Origin: Adiantum capillus-veneris | Lineage: Eukaryota > Streptophyta > Polypodiopsida > Polypodiales > Pteridaceae | Assembly: GCA_014529385.2 (NCBI GenBank) | Contig: CM043967.1 | Coordinates: 80,116,278-80,180,277, forward strand | Reading direction: 5' to 3' | Length of the DNA stretch: 64,000 nucleotides | Part shown: positions 22,775-33,644 of the stretch, piece after piece | Layout: each line of letters begins with the position of its first letter | How positions within the stretch are numbered: the stretch's first letter is position 1 | The notes under the pieces: generated by a model | Told to the model about the DNA's origin: nothing | Databases searched by the model: none | Seen by the model: the letters and a program-made list of their open reading frames with translations, nothing else | Position numbers and translations under genes: made by a program

Positions 22775-25700
22775 ATGCAAGTTGCAGAGAAGGCCAAGAA
22801 GAGGGTCTCCCAAAAGGAGAAGCTGCAAGAGCTACCACCATAACCAATTGGACCCCAATTCACTAAAGATGACCAACGCGACCTACCTGTCGAAAGAACA
22901 GCTTGAGGAGAATAACACAATGGTCTTCACAGGTAGATTCAAAACCGAAGAAGGAAATTAGGTAGAGCTGCAACTTCTAACAAAAGAGGTCTATGATGTT
23001 GTAGCAAAGCCGGAGACAAAAGAAGATAACAGAAGGCTTGGGCTCAGAGAGTTCTACGACCAAGATCCATGTGGGGTAGATTTTAAGAAAGCTTATGAGC
23101 TCCTGTCCACAATCAAGGAAGATGGGACAGCCCAGATCTGTGACCAGCAAAGGAACAAGGTAGAAGTGGGCATTACAAAAGAGATAGTGGATGAAGCTCT
23201 CAAATTGCCGACAGAAGGAATGACCATGTGGGCAAGAGACAAAAAAACAGCAAGCACTTTCACCAAAGAGACTGCTGCTGCAACATTTGCTGATCTCATC
23301 CAGAAATAGGTGGAAGAACCTGCAAGATTATATCATCAACACTTTAACTTTCTCACAAAGAGACCGCCAAGGTACACAACACCTAATCATGCAGTTGCGA
23401 CTATGTTTACACAAGTGTTGAAATCGACAACCAGGCAACCAATTGACCACGCATAGTATGTGTTATCCACACTAAAGGGTACAAAGAAAGAGGGTAAGAT
23501 AACATATATGGGAGCACCTGAGGTACTCACAAGAATTGCCTACCATCCTATCGGCATGGCAGACAATTTTCCACCTACCCCAGATCAGAACAAGTGGATT
23601 GTGTCTGCACAACCATCCCCTCGAGCCACAAGGTCCACCAAAAGAACTTACAAATCTGAAGAAGATTCTGTCGAGAGCTCTCCACAAAGGCATAGCAGTG
23701 AAAGCTCCGACGATGAGGAAAGAAGAGCCCGCATCAAAGAGATGAAAAGAAAAGCAGTGGTAGCACATCAAGAGGAGCCTCAACAGAAACATGCAAGGTT
23801 TGAGAGAGAGAAGAACTCGTATGAAAGAATCCGCCAAGCTCAAGAAAAGGACCCTGCTAAGTGGGTACCTATAGAAGTAAAAGGACCAAGAACAAAGCAC
23901 CTTGCACGGAGAGAAGCAGAAGATCCAAAGGATCTATTGAAAACAATGTATCAGGATACAGAAGCATTGAAGCTGAAAGAAGTTCAAGAAGCAGAACGAA
24001 AAGCTAAAGAGGTGGCGGAGCAGCAGAAACAAGCTGAAGCAACACACCAAGGTTAAGCCCAGCACAAAGAAGGTGGTATGTCCCCCATACCATCCTCACC
24101 ATTTACAGAACAACACCCCATGCCAAGCTCACCACCTTCACCAATAGATAGAACCACACAGGGTGAGCCCACTAAAGCAAAAGAGCCTGAACAAAAAGAG
24201 GCAGCAAAATCTGCATAATAGGTAGCAACTACTCCGGAGCAAGCCAAAGCAAAAGAACCACAGCCAGAAAGATCAGCAAGTCCTGCACCAGAGGAGTCAA
24301 CAAGATTTGAGCAAACAAAAGAACAAAAAGCAGAGGAAACCCCGTCTACCACCACTGAGCATGAAACGGCTACGGCATCCATGAAGCCTCAAGCAGACAA
24401 AGCAAAAGAGGCCCAAGCACAGCCTCAAGGGGAAGAACCAACCCGACCGCTACCACAAACAGCCGCCACAGCCCCATTAAAAGAATCACAAGATACTGCC
24501 AAAACATCTAGGCAGCTCACAAGGAATGAAGACTGGCAGACAAATGATGAGGTGATTCTGCAAGTGAATAAATATGTAAAGAAAATGCAGGATATGACAG
24601 AAAAACTGCGATCAGCATCACTTAGCCGTAGCACAAAGTCTAAAGAACTAGAGATGGTGATCGAAGCTCTCCAAGGAGAGTTAGAAGACAGATTGAATGT
24701 GATCACTGATCTGCGAAAACAAGTCCAAGAATTGAAAGCTGAAGTTGAACAACACCAGCTAGCAAGAGACAAACAGCAAAAGAAAATGGAAGAATTAGGT
24801 AAACTTCTCATGAAGTTGACAGGTGCTTGCAAAACCAAAGACGAACAGCTGACAAAGGTTACTAACGAACTCTTGACTACAACTCTGTCAGTTCAAAAGA
24901 TTCAAGTGCAGTTAGACGTAGCAAACACCTCATTGCAATATTTAGAGCAGAGGATAAACGATCACGCAACCTTTTTGCGATAGATACAAGAAAATCCCGC
25001 AGTTGCCTCGATCAAAGGAACAGACGAAGTATATAAAGCACTGGAGAAAATAACAAAGATCTCGAGCTAGAGCTAAAGAGCTAGAGCTAAAGCTGGAGCA
25101 GTCACAATGCTTCACTCTGACAATGTTACGCAACTCACTTACAATCAAATCAATACGCAAAGACATTAGCAATCACTGCCATATCCCTTGATAAAGGTGG
25201 AGCTACTACAGGTCAAGGAAAGACTTTATAAAGACATGCTAATAGAAGGCACAAATGAAGTCCACCCTAAGTGGAGAAAGAGCTAGTTGAACAAGAATCC
25301 TCGATTGCTGATTCTGTTCACAAGAGCACCTGCGGCACTTTAAAAGGATCCAAGTTTTTGTCTTGTACCAAGAGTAAGGACGTGGCAAGCACATGAGGCA
25401 ATAACAAAGAAGCAGCCTACATGGCTGAATTATCCAAGATTGTCAACTCCAGAAAAGGGAACGCTGACAGAGGACTACATGGTGAAAACCCTAACGAGCG
25501 CCATGTCATTCTTCAAAAGCCTCTCTGATCTTTCATGTGCTATGATTTACAAAAATTTCCAAATGTTGCTCACATGCATTGAAGTCTTTCATGAGCAAGA
25601 GCAAGCACGAGCCTCGTGGATGTCTTTCCTTGAGGGCAATAAAGGGTTATGCTACGATCTCAGTGGCCAACCTTTCGAAGAAGTCCTCTATGGCTTCTAC

Positions 25701-26099
25701 GCCCGCTGCACGTTCTTACCTTCTCATAATATGTTGGCATTTGAGGAAGCGTTCTACACAGGCTTCTTCACTTGGTGAACGAAGACTTTTGGGCCAGTGA
25801 TCAACAACCTGACTTCAAGATTTGTAGGCTACTTCGCAGTTGAGCTTAAAAACAGAGTCACTATGCAGTTTTTGCAGATGCCAGACAAAGAGAGAAAGAA
25901 TAGATATGAAAGGCTCTACATGCACTTAAAGACTGATTCGCCAACCGTCAACCCGAAGACTATTTCAGCCCATAAAGCTATGTCAAGGCACGACACAGGC
26001 GAGGAGGGGGGGAATGTTAGTGGCAAGATAACTTGGATATCATTTTTTGGAGCTCTCATTGTAAAAGCACTTATTATTATTTGGATAAATCGAGAATGA
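22775..26099 (+). pseudogene. A1 third ORF (downstream of pol), broken
   Basis: An ATG at 22775 opens a short Lys-rich start. After a frame change before ~22960, one frame stays coding-like to the 3' LTR, interrupted by stops near 22961, 23307, 23455, 24054, 24217, 24981 and 25070. The N-terminal ~200 residues (LTKEVYDVV, REFYDQDPCGVDF, GITKEIVDEALKLPTEGM) resemble the mobile-element domain found in some plant Gypsy extra ORFs (inference). Residues encoded at 23600-24056 are charged and coiled-coil-like. A Pro/Glu/Lys-rich linker follows, then a second heptad-rich region (24540-24983). The last part (25440-25790) is more hydrophobic. The frame runs over the polypurine tract into the LTR. Roughly 1000 codons. 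I see no clear signal peptide or envelope-like transmembrane pair. Confidence 0.6.
26001..26014 (+). other. Polypurine tract of A1
   Basis: gaggagggggggaa is directly followed by the 3' LTR start TGTTAG at 26015. It is the expected primer for plus-strand DNA synthesis. Confidence 0.9.
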
Positions 26100-26926
26100 T
26101 GTAACTCCTATTTTTCGGATAAATCTCTGTAATTGATGAGCCAGGGCTACAAGCTTCCGGATTGTATCAACCTATCAGTACCCATCTTTAGTTAGAGCTC
26201 CCAGATTATTAGTTTTGACCACCAAAAACCTTGGCTAAGGTATAAAAGCCAATTTTTGTAAGTTATTTTCAAGTTTTTAAATAATGTAAACAGCGTGAGC
26301 TAACGACACTCACTTCTCTCCTTCTCGTGCTTACTACTCCCTCCCTGGTTGTCACATTGTAGTCACGTCTGTTGCGTTGCAACCGCAGGTAAGAGCTTTA
26401 CGCATTGACGTAAGCACATCACAATATTTCGTAGCTTTTGGCATCACAGACCCGCAACCTAATTTCATCATAAGTAGGAATTTACACTTCAAAATAAAAA
26501 AACTAAGCATAGGCAGGGTATTGGGGCATCATTGTTATGCATTTAGATGCATTCTGGGTCAAAAACAAATAGGTTGAAAATCCACTGCTGTTAATAATCA
26601 TGATTTTTATACTTGACCTAAAGTGGGATTTGCGACCAGAAGCATGTGTGCTTAGGTTTTATAAGCTTGTCCTAGAAGTTTCGTTACATTTGATGCTGTA
26701 ATGGATGTGATTTGTTTGCCGATGAGCGATTGGCTTTTGGTGATTTCAGTCATTTGAGTGTAGCTTGAGTTAGATGCGAGTTGTTTGTTGTTTTTCGAGG
26801 GATTGACAACCTCTTGTAGCCTCTATACACTAGTCGAGTTAGCTTCGTCACATGGATTAACAATTTAATCGTGGTTCTCGCTAAATCTGCAATAATATAG
26901 GAGTGAGGCTAGACACCCGTCCCACA
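26015..26926 (+). repeat. 3' LTR of A1
   Basis: 912 bp, TGTTAG...CCCACA, matching the 5' LTR with numerous substitutions and one ~40-bp length difference. This suggests an old insertion. TATA box at 26241-26248. Followed by ctagg (26927-26931), the second copy of the target duplication. Confidence 0.92.
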
Positions 26927-26931
26927 CTAGG

Positions 26932-26964
26932 CCGTTATAGATATTCTCATGTCGTAGTCACCTA
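26932..26964 (-). pseudogene. Gypsy element C: 33-bp gag sliver
   Basis: The strip of element C between A1 (plus its ctagg duplication) and B1 (with atgaa). On the minus strand it leads in frame into the C gag sequence below 5085, but it contains a TGA. It documents that A1 and B1 entered the same gag less than 45 bp apart. Confidence 0.7.
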
Positions 26965-26969
26965 ATGAA

Positions 26970-27196
26970 TGTTGGAACTAGGGTTGCAGAGAAACACACA
27001 CAGCTTTGAGAAGACGAAGGAAGCTCAAGGCACACAATAGAGAGTGTGTTACTTAGTGTGCAATGGAAAGATAGATAGCCCTAGAGTGATGGGCGTATAT
27101 ACAATGCACGGGGGAAAAAACCACCTAAAGAGGGGAAAAATGCCCCGGCGGTCCTAGTGTGTTCACACACATCACTACCACATGTATATGGTAACA
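26970..27196 (-). repeat. 3' LTR of B1
   Basis: 227 bp, same length as the copy at 31919-32145. The minus-strand polypurine tract ctaggggggatt (27197-27208 in plus coordinates) adjoins it. Confidence 0.9.
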
Positions 27197-27208
27197 AATC
27201 CCCCCTAG

Positions 27209-29532
27209 AGTGATGCGATGAACGAGAGTTGGCACATGAGTAAAGGGAAGTGCCATGCCCTGAGGACAGGATCAGTCCACAAAGGGGAGTAAGCCCAAAG
27301 CTTTGCGCAAAGCTTCAAGCTTCTCATGAGACAATGCCTTTCTGAAAAGATCTGCAAGGTTGTCCTATGTTGGCACATAAGCCAAGCTGATATCTCCTGC
27401 TGAGAGCCTCTCCCTGACATAGTGGTAATGCACCTCAATGTGCTTTGTGCGAGCATGAAAAACTGGGTTCCTCGCAACTGCCAATGCTCTCTGACTGTCA
27501 GTGTAGATAGTGTTGGCAGTGTCCTGTCCAACACCCAAATCAGCCATAAGGCTTCTGAGCCATACACACTCAACTGTAGCTGTGAAGACTGCCCTGTACT
27601 CAGCCTCACAACTCGAAGTGGCCACAGTAGGTTGCTTCTTGCTCAACCATGATATACATGAACTGCCAAGCATGAAACAAAAACCACTTGTGGACACTCG
27701 CGTGTCAAAACAACCAGCCCAATCTGAGTCCGAAAAAGCATGTAAGTCTGGCGGCAATGATCCCCCCTTGGGATAAAACAAGCCAAGATGTAAAGTGCCA
27801 CTAAGGTAGCGGAAAATCCTCTTGACAGCTTGCCAATGCTTAGACCCTGGGCTATGCATAAATCTGCTGACCTGTGAGACTGCAAACTCAATATCCGGCC
27901 TCGTGTTGCATACATAAATGAGGCAGCCAACAGTAGTTTGGTAAAGAGTGACATCAGCAGGATCACCACTATCATGTAGACTCAACTTCAAACATGTTTC
28001 CATGGGAGTGGCAATAGGTTTGCAATCCTCAAGTCCAAACTTACATAGCAATGTCTCTATGTAACTTTTCTGACACAAGGCAATACCAGCATCACATTGC
28101 TTAAACTGTATACCCAAATAATGATGCAACAGCCCCAAATATTTCATCTTGAAAGTAGCATTCAAATCAGCCTTAAATTCCGCAATATGTCTCTCATTTG
28201 GTCCAGTGATCAACAAATCATCAACATAAAGAACCACAATGAGAAGTACATCACCCTCACACTTTACATACAATGTGCTTTCTGTTGGACTGTTACGAAA
28301 GCCTCGTTTGACCAAATGAGTGTCATCTTTCTCATACCAAGCACGAGGAGATTGCTTAACCCATACAAAGCGTTGTTACATTTGCACAGTTTGTCCTCTT
28401 GTCCTTTTATGACAAAACCGCGAGGCTGCGTTACATAAAATTCCTCAAATATGTCACCATTCAAGAAAGCAGTAACAATGTCTGATTGATGTACATCCCA
28501 ACCAAAATGAGCTGCCAATGCACATAGAAAACATACAGTAGTCATACGACAAGTGGGAGCAAAAGTCTCTTCATAGTCTATGCCTTTTTGCTGTGCATAA
28601 CCTTTTGCAACAAGTCGAGCCTTATGGAGATCGATCTCACCATCCGGCTTGCGTTTCAACTTGTAAACCCACTTCGTACCAATGGCCTTTTTGCCAGGAG
28701 GCAAATCACATAAAGTCCATGTGTCATTTTCTATAAGTGCATCATATTCTGATTGCATGGAAGCCATCCAATTTTCTGAATTCTGTGCTTCATCAAAAGA
28801 GAGAGGCTCCTCAACATCATGTAAACTAGACACAGCCAAAGCATAACAATCTGATGCATAAGATGCATGGCGAGAGCCTGAATGAGTACGACTAGACAAA
28901 GGTGCATCCAATTTACTGTCACGCAAAGTGTGCACCAGCCATTTTGGCATACCTCTAGCCTGCTCATTTTCAGCCCTTTCCTCATCAAGTACATCATGTA
29001 CATCTGCATCAGTAATAGGCTGATCTAAAACATTTTCAGAAACCCCCATAGGTTGTACATTTGCCTCATTGGAACTTACATTCGTATTTCCATCACTGAA
29101 AAGTGGCAACAAAGTGTCATAAATGTCCTGTGAGCTTACATTACTGTCTCTAGTACATGACAGCAAGGGCTGAACAGAATCTTCCACAAACACTACATCC
29201 CGAGAAACCAGAATACGTTTTTTTTGCAGATGATACAACCTGTAACCTTTGCTTTCAACACTATAACCAACAAAAATACATTTGACAGCCTTATCATCCA
29301 ATTTTCTACGCTGCACTTGTGGCACCAAAGCATATGCCAAACATCCAAAAACACGCATGTGCTCAATAGAAGGCTTTCTATCATGCCATGCTTCATATGG
29401 AGTAATAGACTGCAAAGCTTTCGTAGGACACCTATTAAGTACATAAGTGGCACACATAATGGCCTCAAGCCAAAAAGAATGCGGAAAAGCTTGACTTTTG
29501 ACCATACATCGTGCCATTTCCGTTAGTGACAT
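27209..29532 (-). pseudogene. B1 integrase C-terminus, RT and RNase H
   Basis: Minus-strand Copia pol in two main frames. 29532-28264 holds the end of integrase (SFWLEAIMCATYVLNRCP, FGCLAYAL) and the start of RT (GTKWVYKLKRKPDG, LVAKGYAQQKGIDYEETFAP, QSDIVTAFLNGD). A frameshift near 28300 leads to 28315-27365 with the catalytic VVLYVDDLL, the RPDIEFAVS motif, and RNase H (DSDWAGC, SSCEAEYRA, YTDSQRAL, ARTKHIEVHYHYVRE). TAG at 27365-27367 occurs where Gln is expected, and the normal C-terminus continues in frame to about 27250. RT would make element DNA in the particle. Confidence 0.88.
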
Positions 29533-30714
29533 GTTTTTCCTCTCAGCAACACCATTTTACTGAGGTGTATAAGGCACTATACATTGGTGTTTTATCCCAC
29601 GACTAGCCAGAAATGCATTAAATTCATGAGACATATACTCCCCCCCTCGATCGGAACGGAGGGTGCCCATAGTACATTTCGAGACATTTTCAGCCATAGC
29701 CAAAAATTGTTTGAAGCACATAAAAACTTAGGACTTTGCTTTAAGCGGAAATACCCATGCATGCCTGGAGTAATCATCAATGAAAGTCACGAAGTACAGG
29801 TAATTGCCCAATGACGGAGTTTGCATGGGCCCACAAACATCACTATGCACAAGCTGCAACCTGCATGTGGCCCGAACTGAACCATCCTTTGGAAATTTAG
29901 AACGCTGCATCTTACCCAAAATACAGCCTTCACAAACATGTTTGACAGGTGCTTCAAGAGGTGGCAAAGAAGCAACCATATCAGATTTCTGCAAACGCAG
30001 CAAATTGGCAAAATTCAGATGACCAAAACGTGCATGCCAAAGTTTTGCATCTGAAATAGCCCTTGAATCTGCAACAGCATTTGCGAAATTTTGTCCACAC
30101 TTGTCATACAAAGTGATCTTATACAACCCACGGCACAAAAGCCCAAATGCAACAATTTCATCACCAAAACTGAGATCATGAACTGTACATCTGTCATCCA
30201 CAAATTTGACTACAAGTCCAAGTCTAGCAAGTGCGAATACAAACAAGAGATTCTTCTTGATCCCAGGTACATAAAGTGCATCAACAAGTGTGAAGGAACT
30301 GCCATTAGCAGCAGTGAGCACAATCTTTCCAACTCCCTGAACTAGATAAGAGGCGTTGTTGGCACAAGTGACTGAATTCCCATGAGGGACAGACTCGAGA
30401 GAGGTGAACAATTCACGATGTGAGGTAATGTGCTTTGTAGCACCACTGTCAACATACCACACATGTGAATCTGCAGCAATTGAAAAGCATGCATCATGGA
30501 CAGCGGGATTGTAAGTGCACTCTGCGCTAAAAACCCATTCTACATTGACATCAGCATCACAGTCTCCTTTCACAGAAGACTCAACAATGGTTGCATTTGT
30601 AGTGGAACCAACATTTGTAGTGGAACCACCCTCTTTCTTCTTAGCCTCTTTGGCCTTCAACTTAGGACACGACTTGATCAAGTGATCATTGGCTTTACAA
30701 TAATGGCAACGCAT
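29533..30714 (-). pseudogene. B1 zinc knuckle, protease and integrase N-terminal half
   Basis: Minus-strand frame from 30714 has the CCHC knuckle CHYCKANDHLIKSC and a Lys-rich spacer. The protease active site follows (WYVDSGATKHITS), then the pre-integrase HHCC domain (LWHARFGHL.....CEGCILGK) and the first integrase Asp (LVHSDVCGP). Stops: TAA near 29728 (Lys in B2), and TAA at 29557-29559 where B2 reads CAA for Gln, just before the NGVAER block that carries the catalytic Glu. Confidence 0.85.
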
Positions 30715-31556
30715 CTTCTTTTGCCCTTATCACCAGAATTTCCAGACGAATTACTGCCAGCAGAAGCATTAGGAACATAATTTTTGCCACTCGCAGCAGA
30801 ACCATAAGAAGTGGCTACATTACTGTTACCACCCTTTCTTTGAGAAGCAATAAAAGCCTGTTCAACTGCACGCTGCCTAGTCCTGTTTTTTCTGGAAAGT
30901 GACTCTTGCAACAGCAATGTACATAATGCATCAAACTTGACAACTTCAGGATTTCCTTGGGTCATAAGTCTCTAAGTACTAGCAAAAGTCTGGTAGGAAT
31001 CTGGTAAGGCATCAAGAACAGTCTGCACAAGGGAACTGTCTGAAATGACTTCACCTGCAGAAATAAGCTGCTCATTGATATCCTTGACACTAGCAAGGAA
31101 AGTGTCCATATCATCTTCCTCATGCATAATCTTCGACTCCAGCTCTTTACGCAAGAAAGCAATTTTAGCCTCATTGCGGCTTGCATAAAGACCAGCTAAA
31201 ATATCCCAAGCCTGTTTTGCAGATTTTACTGAACGGATGTGAGGAACAATGGTGTGCTTCACAGACAACGCAATCAATGCATGAGCCTGCGCATCCTTAA
31301 CATCCCAACGAGCTTGTTCTGCCGTAGGCAAAACAACTCTAACAGCTGCAATCCTTGCAGCAAGACCTGCAACATCCTCAACATCGCCTACATCCTCAGA
31401 ACCAGGACGTACATCAATGCCCTGCACAATGTTCCAGACACCCTTTGACACAAGAACATGTTGCATCATATAAGCCCACATAGGATAGTTGTCCCCATCC
31501 AACCTGTCCTCAGCAGTAAACATCTTAAACACATCTATGTTGTTGTTGTCAGCCAT
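30678..31556 (-). pseudogene. B1 gag, broken
   Basis: Start ATG at 31556 (MADNNNIDVFKMF). The Copia Gag (UBN2-like: NYPMWAYMMQHVL, KQAWDILAGLYAS, ALPDSYQTF) runs to 30972, where TAG replaces a Trp codon that is intact in B2 (TGG). The frame then continues from 30965 through a Ser/Gly-rich tail to a one-base deletion near 30715 that shifts out of the zinc-knuckle frame. Gag would form the virus-like particle. Confidence 0.85.
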
Positions 31557-31901
31557 GGTAAATGCTGCACTTGATGTGAAAACTGCCCGAAAATAGGAGA
31601 AACGGAGCGCGAACAACCTGTGCTATATAGCACAAACCGTAGAAGACTATAAGGCACCTGTTATGCAGAAAAGGGCACTGACAAAAATTTTGCACAAAAT
31701 GACAAAATAGCCTATGCAGTACTGTCTGTAGTGGAAACGGAGGCCGAAATGAGCCCAAATCAAAATTCTGAGCAGACCAATCTCTTCGAGCTTTCCCAAA
31801 ATTTTAGTTGACCTACGAACGCTCGCCAAAGCTCACTGAAATCGGAGAAAGTGAGCAGGCGTGTGTTGGAGCAGCTGGCGACTAAGCCCGGGAGGACGTG
31901 A

Positions 31902-31916
31902 CCTGCTCTGATACCA
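31902..31916 (-). other. Primer-binding site of B1 (initiator tRNA-Met)
   Basis: On the minus strand TGGTATCAGAGCAGG follows the LTR after two bases. This is the classical plant Copia site complementary to the 3' end of initiator tRNA-Met. Confidence 0.9.
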
Positions 31917-31918
31917 AT

Positions 31919-32145
31919 TGTTGGAATTAGGGTTGCAGAGAAACACACATAGATTGGAGAAGACGAAGGAAGCTCAAGGCACACAATAGAGAGCGTGTTA
32001 CTTAGTGTGCAATGGAAAGATAAATAGCCCTAGAGTGATGGGCGTATATACAATGCACGGGGGAAAAAACCTCCTAAAGAGGGAAAAAATGCCCCGGCGG
32101 TCCTAGCATGTTCACACACATCACTACCACATGTATATGGTAACA
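31919..32145 (-). repeat. 5' LTR of B1
   Basis: 227 bp, TG...CA. Followed by atgaa (32146-32150), matching 26965-26969. Confidence 0.9.
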
Positions 32146-32150
32146 ATGAA

Positions 32151-33644
32151 TCTATCGAGCGATTGGTTATTATTGAAGCACTCATTTGAATTACAACAAG
32201 AAATAAAATGCTTCAAGCGACTAATAAAGCCTCTCACTAATAAATCCTCTCACTGACTCCTCTTCCTCTCGTTGGGATTTCTGGAGTTGAGATGCTACAC
32301 CCCAAAGCACTCCCTCTCGTATGTACTAGGAACAATCTTACAGAGTAGGGTAAATCATTTTATCTTCCATCCTTAAGTTCCTATACCAATCCCCAGCCTT
32401 CCCACTCAAAGTCAAGCTTAAGGCGTTGCACTTATGCAGTTCATTGTGCTCTCTTAGGGAATCACATACTTGTTCAAATACTTTGATGTGCTTTCGAGAA
32501 TCTTTGTCCCGATTGAATTTTTGCGGAAGCTTCACAATCTGTACCACTTTACTCCTAGGTTCTCTTTTAGGCATGTGATGCATATTTTCAGCAGTAGATC
32601 GACCGATAGCTTGAGAAAATGTTGGCAAGTCACCCAAGTGAGCAGGTATAGTGGGGACAAGCGCTCTTGGGCCTGCATGTGGAATGGGGATTGGCATCAG
32701 GTTAGGCATATAGATGATCCTTGGGTCCCAATATGCGTACGATGTTGTGCCATGTGGTGGCCCAAAGTTCATATGTGTGGCCCTAGGCATAACAGCCATA
32801 GGATATGACATGTTAATACTAGTTGGTATGGCCCCACTAGAATGAGTACTCGGATAGGATGGTTGTGGAGTGTAGGCTGTCGAAACAATTGGGGGTGCAG
32901 GAGCTACATGATATGAGGGCTCATAGGTACATATGATTGAGGTGCACTTGTAGGTATTATTATGGGCATTGTGCTACTATATACCAATGCTTTACTCCTC
33001 ATGAATGACGTCAAAGGTGTACTTCTGGTGGGACAGGCATAGTAGCCATAGATTCTTGAGGGAAAGATGAGCTAAATTTGGGAATGTGAGACTATTGCTT
33101 GTGGGTTCAGAAGGTATCAAGACTCCAGGAAAAACAACATATGAAGGATCAATGGGACTCACTAAGGGAGTCTCCATTTGTGATACGGTTGATCGTTTGG
33201 CCTTTCCCATATCCAAGAATCTCAAAGGACTCATCGAAGGAATATTAATTCCTGGTCTTGCCTCCCTAACTGGACGGCACCATGGATGACATCACAGATC
33301 ATTCGTTGTTGCTCCTCAAAACTTGTGGCCCCAAATGTGGATTGTACCACCTCTAACCACCCCACACGGTATGTGCATCCTGTGTACAGTTCGGTCAACG
33401 TCTCAGTTTGTAGGTCATACTCCCAATTTTTGGTGACAAATATCCCCTCTAAGCTTGGCGTGCTGAAGGTTCCCCTTGAAGTGGAATCATTATGGCTCCC
33501 CATTACCCGACTCTCCGTGACTGCTATCCTGGGAGCACTCGGTTCCTGTGCTGGCATGGTTGTTGTCATAGGGGTCTTCGCTTTCATGGCTCGGCTTTGT
33601 TCTAGCATTTGTAGGTTCTCAATTTCCCTCTTTCTCATTGCTTG
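32151..33644 (-). pseudogene. Gypsy element C: N-terminal part of gag, broken
   Basis: Minus-strand Gag remnant. 33638-33231 encodes a Met/Thr-rich N-terminal segment with WEYDLQTETL and VGWLEVVQSTF. The frame is lost between 33230 and 32812. 32811-32338 holds a Pro/Met-rich linker and the start of the capsid (VVQIVKLPQKFNRDKDS, KAGDWYRNL). The capsid continues in broken form to the B1 insertion site at 32150. Upstream the gag is cut at 33644 by the LTR of element D. Confidence 0.75.

Larger units (their letters stand above)
5090..26926 (+). mobile_element. Giant Ty3/Gypsy element A1 with extra 3' ORF
   Basis: A 21.8-kb LTR retrotransposon with all landmarks: 5' LTR 5090-5959, primer site 5962-5979, gag ~9051-11234, protease ~12287-12670, RT-RNase H 15037-16737, integrase ~16778-17990, an additional ORF 22775-26099, polypurine tract 26001-26014 and 3' LTR 26015-26926. 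It is flanked by ctagg duplications and sits in the gag of element C. Two later insertions (6035-7372 and 13815-15032) account for ~2.5 kb of its size. The tRNA-Asp-type primer site, lack of a chromodomain and ORF between pol and the 3' LTR fit the non-chromovirus Athila/Tat type of plant Gypsy elements (inference). All ORFs carry stops or frameshifts, so this copy is dead. Confidence 0.9.
26970..32145 (-). mobile_element. Complete Ty1/Copia element B1
   Basis: 5176 bp with two 227-bp LTRs (26970-27196 and 31919-32145, TG...CA) and atgaa duplications at 26965-26969 and 32146-32150. The minus-strand order gag, protease, integrase, RT, RNase H is typical of Copia. The initiator-Met primer site lies at 31902-31916 and the polypurine tract at 27197-27208. 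The LTRs differ at roughly ten positions by eye. The coding region has several stops and frameshifts. A second family member, B2, lies at 53611-56877 on the plus strand. Confidence 0.93.

Noticed and set aside
23472-24838. Long minus-strand ORFs (23472-23900, 24053-24382, 24425-24838)
   Set aside because: They mirror the plus-strand ORF3 of A1; composition is that of an antisense shadow and no domain is visible.
22775-26099. Envelope gene in A1
   Set aside because: The third ORF sits where env-like genes occur in some plant elements, but I see no signal peptide, no clear membrane anchor and no cleavage site; coiled-coil segments alone do not justify the name.
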